DNA of 18,690 nucleotides from Egerieenecus sp048201975 (GCA_048201975.1 DBFBGQ010000006.1:1-18690); one strand, 5' to 3'; positions 6,006 to 14,112 are shown, counted from the stretch's first letter. Numbers and translations are program-made. The notes: generated by a model not told the origin, from the letters alone.

Positions 6006-6893
6006 ATGGCGCGCAGACTCAGGATCCATCCGCTGCAAAGCCGTAGCGAAATCGTCCTGCGCAACACGGTCGTCGCAGGACTGATTGCGTTTTTTTCGAT
6101 TTTCTATCTCATTCCCATTCTCATGGCCTTCGTAGGCAGCTTTCATCTTTGGAATCCGTTGAAGGGACAATACCGCTTCACCGGCCTGCAAAACTGGCGG
6201 ATGGTGTTTCGCAGCAGCCTGTTCTGGCAGTCCATGGGCAATACGGCGCTGTTTGCGGCGGTTGCGGTGGCCGCTCGGCTGGTCATCGGTATGGCGCTGG
6301 CCCTGGCCCTCCACACCCGGCTGATTCGCCGCCAGTCGCTGTACCGCACGTTGTATTACCTGCCCACCATCACCCCGATGGTGGCGGTGGCCTTTGTGTG
6401 GAAATTCATGTATGATCCGCAGTTTGGCCTGATCAATCAGGTTTTGGGAACAAAAATCAACTGGCTTTTCGATGCGCGCTACGCCATGAGCGCCATTTTG
6501 CTTTTGACCATCTGGAAGGATTTTGGCTATGCGGTGGTCATCCTCTTGGGCGGTCTGTATTCGCTGCCGGCCGATTGCTACGAGGCCGCGGAGATGGACG
6601 GCGCCTCCGCGATACAGCGCTTCGCCTTTCTGACCCTGCCTCTGCTGAAGCCCACCATGGCGTTCATCGTCATCACCTCGCTGATCTCCTATTTTCAGAC
6701 CTATATCCCCGTGATGGTGCTCACCCAGGGCGGACCGGGGACAAAGACGTATCTGGCATCCTATATCATCTACGATCAGGCCTTTGTGAAATACAACTTT
6801 GGCTATGCTTCGGCCATTTCCTTTATTCTCTTTGTCCTCATCGCCGCGCTCACGGCCCTGTCCTTCCGGGCCAGTGGCGGCGTCAAGGCATAG
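6006..6893 (+). CDS. Sugar ABC permease (MalF/UgpA-like)
   Basis: A 295-aa inner-membrane permease of a carbohydrate ABC importer. About six transmembrane segments are visible, the first around residues 20-40 (AGLIAFFSIFYLIPILMAF). The cytoplasmic EAA loop that docks the ATPase reads YEAAEMDGASAIQRFAFLTL, in the usual position about two thirds along. The start at 6006 is chosen because AAGGGAGG lies about 10 nt upstream and it gives MARRLRIHP, a normal cytoplasmic N-terminus; an in-frame ATG at 5955 falls within the hairpin and lacks a ribosome binding site. It pairs with the next permease as a heterodimer. No ATPase gene is in the operon, so a shared MsmK/UgpC-type ATPase is presumed. Confidence 0.94.
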   Translation: MARRLRIHPLQSRSEIVLRNTVVAGLIAFFSIFYLIPILMAFVGSFHLWNPLKGQYRFTGLQNWRMVFRSSLFWQSMGNTALFAAVAVAARLVIGMALALALHTRLIRRQSLYRTLYYLPTITPMVAVAFVWKFMYDPQFGLINQVLGTKINWLFDARYAMSAILLLTIWKDFGYAVVILLGGLYSLPADCYEAAEMDGASAIQRFAFLTLPLLKPTMAFIVITSLISYFQTYIPVMVLTQGGPGTKTYLASYIIYDQAFVKYNFGYASAISFILFVLIAALTALSFRASGGVKA

Positions 6894-6904
6894 GAGGCGC
6901 GGCG

Positions 6905-7729
6905 ATGCAAAAACGAAAGCTCCAGTCCCTCGCGTTGAATGTTGTGCTGCTTGCATGCAGCGTTATAACCATTTTGCCTTTTCTGTGGATGCTGGCGTCA
7001 TCGTTTAAATCCAATGCCGAAATCAGCGCGTTGGAGCAGCATTTTCTGCCCCTTCACCCCTCCTTTGACAATTACCGGAACGCGCTTGAGAAGATGAACT
7101 TCCTCCGGTATTTTGCAAACAGTCTGACCTATGCCGTGCTGCTGACGGCGCTTACGCTCTACACCAGCGCAATCAGCGGCTTTGTGCTTTGCAAATACCG
7201 CTTCCGTGGACGCGACGCGCTTTTTGGCGCCATTCTGGCCACCATGATGGTGCCGGGCGTGGTGACGATCATCCCGCGCTATACCATGATGCAGCAGCTG
7301 GGATGGCTGGACACCTGGAGAGCTTTGCTCATCCCCAGCCTGTTTACGCCATTCGGGATCTTTCTGATGCGTCAGAGCTGCGCCGCCGTGCCCGATGAGC
7401 TGCTGGAGGCGGCGCGGATGGACGGGGCCAGCGGCGGCTATATCTTTCACCGCATCATGCTGCCCATGCTTGGAAACGCCATTTCCAGCCTGGCCATTTT
7501 CCAGTTTCTCTGGGCCTGGGAGGATTATCTCTGGCCGTATCTGATGATTCGCACGGAAAGCAAAAACATGCTGAGCGTGGCGCTGAACATGTTCAGCGGG
7601 CGATACTCCACCGATTATGCCGGGCTGTTTGCCGCAACGGCCATCACCATCGTGCCGGTCGTTGTGTGCTACCTGATCTTTCAAAAGCGGTTTGTGCAGG
7701 GCATCGCTTCGGCAGCGGTCAAGGGCTGA
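6905..7729 (+). CDS. Sugar ABC permease (MalG/UgpE-like)
   Basis: A 274-aa second permease of the same importer. Six hydrophobic segments are visible, starting at about residues 10-32 (NVVLLACSVITILPFLWMLA). The motif SSFKSNAEI follows the first segment, as is usual in the MalG branch. The EAA loop reads LLEAARMDGASGGYIFHRIM, with the conserved Gly of the xxDGA core. The start ATG at 6905 is 7 nt after AGGAGG at 6892-6897 and only 11 nt after the stop of the previous permease, so the two are translated together. The protein ends normally at KRFVQGIASAAVKG, typical of this family. Confidence 0.94.
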   Translation: MQKRKLQSLALNVVLLACSVITILPFLWMLASSFKSNAEISALEQHFLPLHPSFDNYRNALEKMNFLRYFANSLTYAVLLTALTLYTSAISGFVLCKYRFRGRDALFGAILATMMVPGVVTIIPRYTMMQQLGWLDTWRALLIPSLFTPFGIFLMRQSCAAVPDELLEAARMDGASGGYIFHRIMLPMLGNAISSLAIFQFLWAWEDYLWPYLMIRTESKNMLSVALNMFSGRYSTDYAGLFAATAITIVPVVVCYLIFQKRFVQGIASAAVKG

Positions 7730-7794
7730 TGGCAGGAAAAGGAAGGCTGCGCGAAGAAAACCAAAACCAGACAGGATGAACAGGAGGCGGCAGA

Positions 7795-9093
7795 ATGGCG
7801 GCAGATACCAGCAAGGCACTTCGTCAGCAGGTGATGTACTGCGTATATGTACGGCAATACAGCAAAGAGGGTACGTTTGAAAAGGTGCGGGAGGACCTTG
7901 CGCGCATCCGGGATCTCGGGGTGGATATTCTCTGGCTCCTGCCCATTCACCCCATCGGAAAAGCATGCAGAAAGGGCGCGCTTGGAAGCCCGTATGCCAT
8001 CCGGGATTATCGCGCCGTCAATGAGGAATACGGCACGATGCAGGATTTTGAGCGCCTAGCCGGCGAGGTTCACCGCTTGGGCATGCGCCTGATGATCGAC
8101 GTGGTCTATAACCACACCTCGCCGGACTCCTGGTTGGCGCAGTACCATCCCGAATGGTTCTATCACAGGGCGGATGGCAGCTTTGGCAATCGAATCGGCG
8201 AGTGGTCGGACATCATTGATCTGGATTACAGCCATCCGGAACTGTGGGATTACCAGATCGAAACGCTCAAGATGTGGGCATCCGTGGTGGACGGTTTTCG
8301 CTGCGATGTGGCGCCGCTTGTGCCGCTGGAGTTCTGGCTGCGCGCGCGGCGCGAGGTAAGCCGGGTGCGGCCGGACTGCCTGTGGCTGAGCGAGTCGGTG
8401 GAGCCCGCCTTCACGCTGGACAACCGTGCGCGGGGCATGACCAGCCTGTCGGACAGCGAGATCTATCAGGCGTTTGATCTGAGCTACGAGTACGACGTCT
8501 ATCACGATTGGGTGAGCCTGCTATGCGGAGAAAAGCCGCTGGACGCCTATGCCGCCGCCCTTTCCCGGCAGGAATATCTCTATCCGGACAACTATGTCAA
8601 GCTGCGCTTTCTGGAAAACCATGACCGTCCGCGCGCCGCCTTCCTTGTGCCGGATGCCCGTCAGCGCCGCAACTGGCTTGCGTTACTCTACTTCCAAAAG
8701 GGGATGACGCTGATCTATAACGGACAGGAAGCAGGCTGCGAAACCCGGCCCAGCCTGTTTGACAAGGACCCCATCGACTGGCATGCGGGCGAGGACATTT
8801 CTTCTCAGCTTCGTGCCCTGCGGGCGTTGCGCAGCCATCCGCTGATGGCGGAAGGCAGCTACAGCGTTCAGGACGCCGGAAACGGCATGCTCCGCGCCAC
8901 ATATACGCTGGGGCAGCGCCGGCTGATGGGTGTTTTCAGCACGCGGGGAGCAAGCGCGCCCGTGCGCGCACCCTTTCCGGATGGCCGCTATTGCGACCTG
9001 GTGAACGGCCAGCCGGTGCGGGTGGAAGGCGGCCTGCTCAGCGTAAAGGGTGAGCCCATCATCATTGATTCCGAAACGGAGGAGGTTCCATGA
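7795..9093 (+). CDS. GH13 alpha-amylase-family hydrolase
   Basis: A 432-aa cytoplasmic member of glycoside hydrolase family 13, which acts on alpha-glucosidic bonds. The conserved regions are in order: DVVYNHTS at about 102-109 (region I), GFRCDVAP at 167-174 with nucleophile Asp171 (II), WLSESVEP at 197-204 with Glu200 or Glu203 as acid/base (III), and FLENHD at 272-277 with Asp277 (IV). There is no signal peptide. It is shorter than typical oligo-1,6-glucosidases and carries only a small C-terminal beta domain (about 355-430). The ATG at 7795 lies 7 nt after AGGAGG. Its stop overlaps the next start as ATGA, so expression is coupled to the GH31 enzyme. The exact bond cleaved is not evident; transglycosylase or phosphorylase activity within GH13 is also possible. 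Confidence 0.9.
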   Translation: MAADTSKALRQQVMYCVYVRQYSKEGTFEKVREDLARIRDLGVDILWLLPIHPIGKACRKGALGSPYAIRDYRAVNEEYGTMQDFERLAGEVHRLGMRLMIDVVYNHTSPDSWLAQYHPEWFYHRADGSFGNRIGEWSDIIDLDYSHPELWDYQIETLKMWASVVDGFRCDVAPLVPLEFWLRARREVSRVRPDCLWLSESVEPAFTLDNRARGMTSLSDSEIYQAFDLSYEYDVYHDWVSLLCGEKPLDAYAAALSRQEYLYPDNYVKLRFLENHDRPRAAFLVPDARQRRNWLALLYFQKGMTLIYNGQEAGCETRPSLFDKDPIDWHAGEDISSQLRALRALRSHPLMAEGSYSVQDAGNGMLRATYTLGQRRLMGVFSTRGASAPVRAPFPDGRYCDLVNGQPVRVEGGLLSVKGEPIIIDSETEEVP

Positions 9094-11420
9094 ACGGGCA
9101 GACCACCGTGATACAGGGAAAACGGTACCGCCTGATGCTGCTGACGCCGCAGCTTATTCGGCTGGAATATGCGCCGGACAGCGTCTTTGAGGACCGCCCT
9201 ACCCAGAAGGTGCAAAACCGGGACTTTTCGCCGGTTGAGCACCGGCTGTGGCGCACGGAACGCGGCATTGAGCTTTCAACGGCGTTCATGAACGTGTTTT
9301 ATGATGAAAAGCCGTTTTCTCCCGGAGGGCTGTGGATTGAAAACCGTTCCGAATGCCGGGGCATCTACTGCACCTGGCATTATGGGGACGCGCTTTGCGA
9401 AAACCTGGGCGGCACGGCGCGCACGCTGGACGAGGCGGACGGCCCGGTGCCGCTGGAGCCCGGCCTCCTTTCCCGCCTCCAGGGCTACAGCGTGCTGGAT
9501 GACAGCGCTTCCTATGCGCTGACAAAGGACGGCTGGATTGACCCGCCCCGTCCGGGCCATCAGGATCTGTATTTTTTCAGCTATGGCTATGCGTACCGGC
9601 AGGCGCTGGCGGACTTTTTTCACCTGTGCGGTGCTACGCCGCTGTTGCCCCGGTATGCGCTGGGCAACTGGTGGAGCCGATTCCATGCCTATACCGCCGG
9701 CGAATACCTCTCGCTCATGGACCGGTTTGAAAGGGCCGGCATCCCTTTAAGCGTGGCCGTGATTGACATGAACTGGCACGTAAGCTCTGACGGCGCCGGC
9801 CACAAGGGATGGACGGGCTACACCTGGGACAGGACATTGTTTCCCGACCCGCCGGCGTTTCTGGAGGCGCTGCACAAAAAGGGCCTCAAGGTAACACTCA
9901 ATCTGCATCCCGCCGAGGGTATCCAGCCGCATGAGCTGGTCTATCCACAGGCCGCTACTGCTCTGGGAAGGGATGAGGCGCGAGGCCAGCGGATTCCTTT
10001 TGAGCCGGAAAACCGGGCGTTTTGGCATGTGTACTTTGACCTTGTGCATCACCCGCTGGAGCGGGAGGGCGTGGATTTCTGGTGGGTGGACTGGCAGCAG
10101 GGACAATCCTGCGCTACCGAGGGCATGGACCCGCTGTGGCTGCTTAATCATTTTCATGCGCAGGATGCCGCGCATGAAGGTAGGCGCCCCTTTATTCTGT
10201 CCCGCTACGCCGGGCCGGGCAGTCACCGGTATCCGGCCGGCTTTTCGGGAGACAGCGTCATCAGCTGGAAGTCGCTTCAATTTCAGCCATACTTTACGGC
10301 CACGGCTTCCAATATTGGTTACGGCTGGTGGAGCCACGATATCGGCGGGCATACGCACGGTAGGCGCGATGATGAGCTGCAAACCAGGTGGCTTCAGTTC
10401 GGCGTTTTTTCTCCGATCCTGCGTATGCACAGCACGTCCAATCCGTTTAACGGCAAGGAGCCATGGCGCTACGGGCCGGAGGCATGCGGCATCATGACGG
10501 CGTTTCTCAGGCTGCGCCACCGCCTGATTCCCTATCTCTACAGCATGAACTGGCGCTGCCACAGCCTTGGAGAGCCGCTTGTTCAGCCCATGTATTACGC
10601 ATGGCCACGCGAGGATGCTGCCTACCAGGTACCCAACGAGTATCTTTTTGGCAACCAGTTGATCGCCGCACCTATCACCTCGCCCATGGCGCCGCAGCTC
10701 AGGCTGGCCGGCGTCGACGCTTGGCTTCCGGACGGCCTCTATCATGACCTGTTTACCGGCATCCTCTATCGCGGCGGGGGAGCGAGGCGCCTGTTCAGGC
10801 CGCTGGAAAGCATTCCTGTGCTGGCCAGGGCAGGCGGGATTGTGCCGCTGATGCCGGTGGAGGAGAAAAGCGCAATCCCTGAAGCCTTGGAGATCCTTGT
10901 CTTTGTGGGGGCGGATGGCGCGTTGGATCTCTACGAGGACGATGGGGAGACGGAGCGCTATGCCTCAGGCGACTATCTGCTGACCGCGCTTCGTTTGGCA
11001 GGAAATGAATTTTCGCTTTCCGTCGTGCATGACGCCCCCTCTTTGCACAGAAAGCGTCAGCTCACCATTACGTTCTGCGGTCTTAAGGAGCCAGCTTCCT
11101 GTGTGGCGCGCTGCGGGAAGGAACTCCTATCGGCCGAAACCCTCTATGACTCGCAAATGCATCGTTTCCATGTGAAGCTCCCACCGATGGACAATGCCCA
11201 AAGCATTGCGGTGAGCCTTCCGGACGGCTTTTGTGTTGCCGACAACGACCGTGTCGGATACTGGGAAGCACTGCTCAACCGTGCACAGATTGACTATGAG
11301 CTCAAGGAACGGCTGTTTGACCTGCTGTGCATGCAGAAGGAACCGCTGGCGATTCTGCGTGAATGTGCTTCGCTTCCTCTTCCGAGTGGACTGCTGGAAG
11401 CCTTGATGGAGGTTTTTTGA
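9090..11420 (+). CDS. GH31 alpha-glycosidase (VDWQQG type)
   Basis: A 776-aa family 31 glycosidase, distinct from the one at 305-2542. The barrel signature reads FWWVDWQQG at about 330-338 with Asp334 as expected nucleophile, in place of the usual DMNE. Asp388 in FSGDSVISW is the expected acid/base, and WWSHDIGGHTHG follows at about 413-424. A C-terminal beta domain includes DLYEDDGETERYASGDY near 620-640. Roughly the last 70 residues form a leucine-rich, probably helical extension. No signal peptide, so cytoplasmic. The start overlaps the GH13 stop (ATGA) and has GGAGGAGG 4 nt upstream, indicating translational coupling. It is the last gene of the operon and most likely removes non-reducing terminal alpha-linked residues from the imported oligosaccharide. 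Alpha-glucosidase is the default call; alpha-xylosidase or another GH31 specificity is possible. Confidence 0.9.
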   Translation: MNGQTTVIQGKRYRLMLLTPQLIRLEYAPDSVFEDRPTQKVQNRDFSPVEHRLWRTERGIELSTAFMNVFYDEKPFSPGGLWIENRSECRGIYCTWHYGDALCENLGGTARTLDEADGPVPLEPGLLSRLQGYSVLDDSASYALTKDGWIDPPRPGHQDLYFFSYGYAYRQALADFFHLCGATPLLPRYALGNWWSRFHAYTAGEYLSLMDRFERAGIPLSVAVIDMNWHVSSDGAGHKGWTGYTWDRTLFPDPPAFLEALHKKGLKVTLNLHPAEGIQPHELVYPQAATALGRDEARGQRIPFEPENRAFWHVYFDLVHHPLEREGVDFWWVDWQQGQSCATEGMDPLWLLNHFHAQDAAHEGRRPFILSRYAGPGSHRYPAGFSGDSVISWKSLQFQPYFTATASNIGYGWWSHDIGGHTHGRRDDELQTRWLQFGVFSPILRMHSTSNPFNGKEPWRYGPEACGIMTAFLRLRHRLIPYLYSMNWRCHSLGEPLVQPMYYAWPREDAAYQVPNEYLFGNQLIAAPITSPMAPQLRLAGVDAWLPDGLYHDLFTGILYRGGGARRLFRPLESIPVLARAGGIVPLMPVEEKSAIPEALEILVFVGADGALDLYEDDGETERYASGDYLLTALRLAGNEFSLSVVHDAPSLHRKRQLTITFCGLKEPASCVARCGKELLSAETLYDSQMHRFHVKLPPMDNAQSIAVSLPDGFCVADNDRVGYWEALLNRAQIDYELKERLFDLLCMQKEPLAILRECASLPLPSGLLEALMEVF

Positions 11421-11433
11421 CGGCTGCCGGGTA

Positions 11434-11517
11434 GACAAAAACACACCCTTCCGCATGTACATGTCAGGCCACTCCGGAGCAGGAAAAATGCGCTGCCTGA
11501 TTGAAATGTGTTTTGTC
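11434..11517. repeat. Long imperfect inverted repeat after the operon
   Basis: GACAAAAACACA (11434-11445) pairs with TGTGTTTTGTC (11507-11517) with one unpaired A. Inside are CAGGC/GCCTG and the small palindrome CATGTACATG (11454-11463). It begins 13 nt after the last operon gene and may act as its terminator or be the trace of an inserted element. It is not followed by a T-run. The rest of 11518-11669 holds nothing that I can assign. Confidence 0.45.
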
Positions 11518-11669
11518 CCCAATCTCCCATGCGTAAAAGCCGAAAGAAACCTGCTTCGTATGATGGCGGGCGACCAATGAACGCTGTTATTCGAGCTCGT
11601 TATTTCTAAGGAATGGACATCGATCATTACTTTTGTGATCTCAAAGCCACATTGACTGATCAGAAAACA

Positions 11670-11763
11670 GGTTCGGATGATTGCTTTTTCAACCCGTATG
11701 TAAAGTACCTACTTTCGCAACGGGGTAAGGCGCAAGCCTGTCTCCAAGCCGAGGGGCCTTCGG
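11670..11763. repeat. Direct repeat, right copy (mobile-element end)
   Basis: Same-orientation copy of 2868-2962. The 49-nt core at 11702-11750 is identical to 2901-2949; one extra T (11701) precedes it. The flanking pair is CCCGT (11693-11697) with ACGGG here and TCCGT with ACGGG at left, so the difference replaces a C-G by a U-G pair and keeps the stem. It lies between the sugar operon and the terminator of the small element gene. Confidence 0.75.
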
Positions 11764-11787
11764 AAGAAGCAATAATTCCATAGACGC

Positions 11788-11830
11788 AAAAAAGGCGGAC
11801 GCAGCCGTTTTCACGGTGCGCCCGCCCTTT
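11788..11830 (-). terminator. Terminator after the 59-aa gene
   Basis: On the minus strand, the arm at 11814-11830 pairs with 11791-11806 (GGCGG/CCGCC and CGCA/TGCG cores, one bulge), followed by TTTTTT. It starts 9 nt after the stop codon of the small gene and ends the element's mob transcript. Confidence 0.75.
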
Positions 11831-11839
11831 CTTTCGTCC

Positions 11840-12019
11840 TTACTCTGCCTTGACCTCCTGCTTTTCCAGTTTCCTTTGCTTCTTCCACTCAGCAAATTCC
11901 CTCTGGCCTTCCTCACTTTCATAGAAAGCAAGAATATCCGGGAGGATGCAGCGTGCTATCGCCTCGATCCGGTGCTGGGGAATGCCTGTATTGTTCGTGA
12001 GCTTTTTTCTTCCGCCCAA
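11840..12019 (-). CDS. 59-aa element protein, TTG start
   Basis: A small conserved-looking protein of the mobile element; function not recognised. The start is a TTG at 12017-12019, placed 5 nt after AGGAGG; there is no in-frame ATG. The sequence runs from a basic N-terminus (GGRKKL) through NNTGIPQHRIEAIARCILPD to FYESEEGQREFAEWKKQR and a charged tail KLEKQEVKAE. Most of it is predicted helical. It lies 26 nt downstream of the relaxase gene, in the same direction, and is followed by a terminator, so it is probably co-transcribed with mob. A decayed paralogous copy is at 3044-3222; the fact that the two copies align in frame supports this as a real gene. Confidence 0.7.
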   Translation of the reverse strand: MGGRKKLTNNTGIPQHRIEAIARCILPDILAFYESEEGQREFAEWKKQRKLEKQEVKAE

Positions 12020-12045
12020 ATGTACCTCCTTTCTTGAGAAAATGG

Positions 12046-13002
12046 CTATCGCTGGGGAGCTTTGGCAGACTGCTCCCTCTGCCGCTCTTGAAACGCCTGT
12101 CTGATCTCCTGAGGAATACTTTCCACAAATCGTCGGAGCCGCTCGTTTTCCTTTTTCAGTTCCAATACTTCCACCCGCTTTTGGATGCTCTTTTCGTCGT
12201 TGACTTTTTGTTTCAGGCCCATGTTCTCCTGCGTCAAGTAGTCAATGGTGACTTGATACTTCTTCATCTGTCCCAGATGCCTTTCCAACCGGGCGAAATA
12301 CGGGCCTATCATTTCCAGCGTCTCGTCCCGCTTCTTTCCAGCGTTCAGACCGCCAATCTCGCTAATCGCCTTTTCAATGGTCCGCTGCTGGCGGGTGAGG
12401 TCCACAGACTGCTTGAACAGCCACGTGGGAATGTGCATGCGCTTTGTCACCAGCGCGCTCTCGCCCCGTTTGAGGACCGGGAAAGCCTTTTTCATGTGCG
12501 CGTGAAACTCATCCTGCCATTGGGACAACTGCGCCCGGTTACCCAGAACCTCCTTGGCCGACAGCCGACCGTCCTTCGTGATCGGTGTAAAGCACAGGTG
12601 AAGGTGCGGAGTTTTCTCATCCATATGTACCACAGCAGAAAAGATGTTGCCCACTCCCACTTTCTTCTCCATGAAGGCCACCGCTTCGGTGAAATAGGCT
12701 TGTACCTCCTGCTTGTTTCTGCCTGTAAAAAACTCCGGGCTGGCGGTGATGAGGGTGTCCACAAACATGGTGCTGTCCTTTCGGAGGCGGCACCCCGCCG
12801 TCTTGATGCGAATGTCGATTTCCTTTCGGTACTTCTGTGCGGGCTGGATGATGTGGAAATTGTCCTTGCTTTTGCTGATGTCAATGTCCGGGTTGCTGGC
12901 GTACCTCTCCTTTGTGCGCTCATGATGGGCTTCCAATGCTCCTGCCAGCCCTGCCTTGTGCTTGGCAAAGCGAAGGATTGCGTGCTGTGCTTTATGCGTC
13001 AT
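12046..13002 (-). CDS. MobV-family relaxase (Mob_Pre)
   Basis: A 318-aa relaxase of the MobV/Pre family, which nicks one strand at an oriT and pilots it during conjugative mobilization. The sequence shows the N-terminal block HHERTKERYASNPDIDISKS, the middle region with NxFSAVVHMDEKTPHLHLCF carrying the HxDExTPHxH metal-binding motif (about residues 126-135), and a C-terminal coiled-coil segment rich in Glu/Lys (about 245-300). The start at 13002 (MTHKAQHAI) is preferred to the ATG at 13020: AAAGGAG lies 4 nt upstream, whereas the ATG at 13020 has no spaced site. Family members range from about 300 to 500 aa, so this is a short but complete form. It needs a secretion channel from another element. 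Confidence 0.93.
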   Translation of the reverse strand: MTHKAQHAILRFAKHKAGLAGALEAHHERTKERYASNPDIDISKSKDNFHIIQPAQKYRKEIDIRIKTAGCRLRKDSTMFVDTLITASPEFFTGRNKQEVQAYFTEAVAFMEKKVGVGNIFSAVVHMDEKTPHLHLCFTPITKDGRLSAKEVLGNRAQLSQWQDEFHAHMKKAFPVLKRGESALVTKRMHIPTWLFKQSVDLTRQQRTIEKAISEIGGLNAGKKRDETLEMIGPYFARLERHLGQMKKYQVTIDYLTQENMGLKQKVNDEKSIQKRVEVLELKKENERLRRFVESIPQEIRQAFQERQREQSAKAPQR

Positions 13003-13162
13003 CAAACTCCTTTCCTCCATCCATCCAAATTCCCTGATGACCAGTTCATATTGGGATTGGATAGATGGATAATAAATGGTTCTTTTTGATTTTTGTTTTT
13101 CTAACTACTGTCCGGTTTCCGTACTTCTCAAGGGAGATTTCCGTACTTCACGGGTATGGTTT
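13002..13162 (-). pseudogene. Decayed 3' part of the RepA_N gene
   Basis: Downstream of the present repA stop, another minus-strand frame continues as KTIPVKYGNLP, then EVRKPDSS, then a stretch ending in LDGWRKGV. It contains two internal stops (TGA, TAG), and its last TGA overlaps the relaxase ATG. The KYGN and EVRK blocks resemble the basic linker I would expect in longer RepA_N proteins. GAAGTACGGAAA occurs twice here on the minus strand. This suggests that a frameshift shortened repA. The assignment rests on pattern memory, not an alignment. Confidence 0.45.
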
Positions 13163-13558
13163 TCAGCCCTCCGGCGTACCATGGCCGGATTTCTTGAAGT
13201 CGGCATCTGGAACTGCTTCATGCCATTTTGGGTAAATCCGATTGGGCTTTCCACATCCCTGCTTGCGGATCTCCAGCAGCCCGGCGTATTGGAGTTCCCG
13301 CAGGGTATCCACCGCTTTTTGCCGTCCGCAGTGAAGTAAGGTCGTTACCTCATTGATGGGATAGTAGAGATAAACTCGGTCGTATTCGTCTGCCCAACCA
13401 TTTTTGCGGGAAAGGCCGGCACGGCGCAAAACCATGGCATAGAGGATTTTTGCCTCGTTGCCAAGCAAATGGTAGCCGGGCAATTCAAACAGGAAGTTGG
13501 GAAGCTGTGTAAAGCGGATGGTTCTGGGTTTCTGGTGCAAGTAAATGTACTTTGTCAT
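13163..13558 (-). CDS. RepA_N replication initiator, probably truncated
   Basis: A 131-aa protein matching the N-terminal domain of RepA_N-type replication initiators, which bind origin iterons of Firmicutes plasmids and integrative elements. The diagnostic order is visible: FTQLPNFLFELPGYHLLGNEAK near residues 16-37, KILYAMVLRRAGLSRKNGW, then VYLYYPINEV and the winged-helix segment RQKAVDTLRELQYAGLLEIR with KPNRIY. The start ATG at 13558 has AAGGAGG 4 nt upstream. Plasmid members of the family are typically about 250-400 aa, with a C-terminal host-specific domain that is absent here. The sequence after the stop looks like broken coding sequence. A short form may still act as a DNA-binding protein or regulator of the neighbouring mob gene. 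Confidence 0.85.
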   Translation of the reverse strand: MTKYIYLHQKPRTIRFTQLPNFLFELPGYHLLGNEAKILYAMVLRRAGLSRKNGWADEYDRVYLYYPINEVTTLLHCGRQKAVDTLRELQYAGLLEIRKQGCGKPNRIYPKWHEAVPDADFKKSGHGTPEG

Positions 13559-13651
13559 AATGCCTCCTTGTAGAAAAGTCGAAGCCGCTTTTCGGGGTGG
13601 GACGTATCAACGTATGGGGTAAGAAGTTTGCAAGTCCGAAAGCCTTGATTT

Positions 13652-14083
13652 TTATGCCTTTTCGTAAGCCGACTTTTCTACGTTTGACCTCCGCCTCCGG
13701 GCATAGGCAGCCTTCTGCCTTCGCTGCATCGCCGCCCGGCAGTCGGGGCAGTATTTCGCATTGTTGGAAGTCGAAGAAAAGGTCCTGCCGCACACACGGC
13801 AGCGTTTTGCCGTCTCCCGCCGAAACAGCTTCGCCTCCAGCCCCCTGGCCGCCTCATCTTTCAGCACCACCTGGCGAAAGAACGCACAGATGACAGAAAA
13901 CGAAGTGATCTGAGGACAAACCACTTCCTCGCCATCATCCAGGTAGAGACAGTTGCCGTTATCGTAGAAACTACAATGCGCTCTGATCAGCCGCACTGCC
14001 TCCCGGCGCTGTTTTGCATCCATGCGATACAGCGAACCGTTTCCTTCCCGCTCCATGGGCGGTAAGTCTTTCAACTGAAGCAT
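13652..14083 (-). CDS. Cysteine-rich VLP-domain protein
   Basis: A 143-aa protein of the Cys-rich VLP type found beside repA and mob in clostridial mobile elements; its molecular function is not established. An N-terminal segment (MLQLKDLPPMEREGNGSLYR) precedes a Cys-containing region with CSFYDNGNC and VCPQ (about 37-61). A C-terminal zinc-ribbon-like knuckle reads CRVCGRTF and YCPDCR (about 95-116), followed by a strongly basic tail (RRRQKAAYARRRR-like). The pattern suggests metal binding and nucleic-acid contact. The ATG at 14083 lies 4-5 nt after AGGAGG. About 93 nt separate it from repA downstream; that gap holds no gene that I can see. Confidence 0.82.
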   Translation of the reverse strand: MLQLKDLPPMEREGNGSLYRMDAKQRREAVRLIRAHCSFYDNGNCLYLDDGEEVVCPQITSFSVICAFFRQVVLKDEAARGLEAKLFRRETAKRCRVCGRTFSSTSNNAKYCPDCRAAMQRRQKAAYARRRRSNVEKSAYEKA

Positions 14084-14112
14084 ACAGCCTCCTTTCTGAA
14101 TTTGGGTACAGA

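Noticed and set aside
12034..13089. A 351-codon plus-strand frame opposite the relaxase
   Set aside because: No domain and a Phe/Leu-rich composition typical of antisense frames; the minus strand carries the Mob_Pre motifs.
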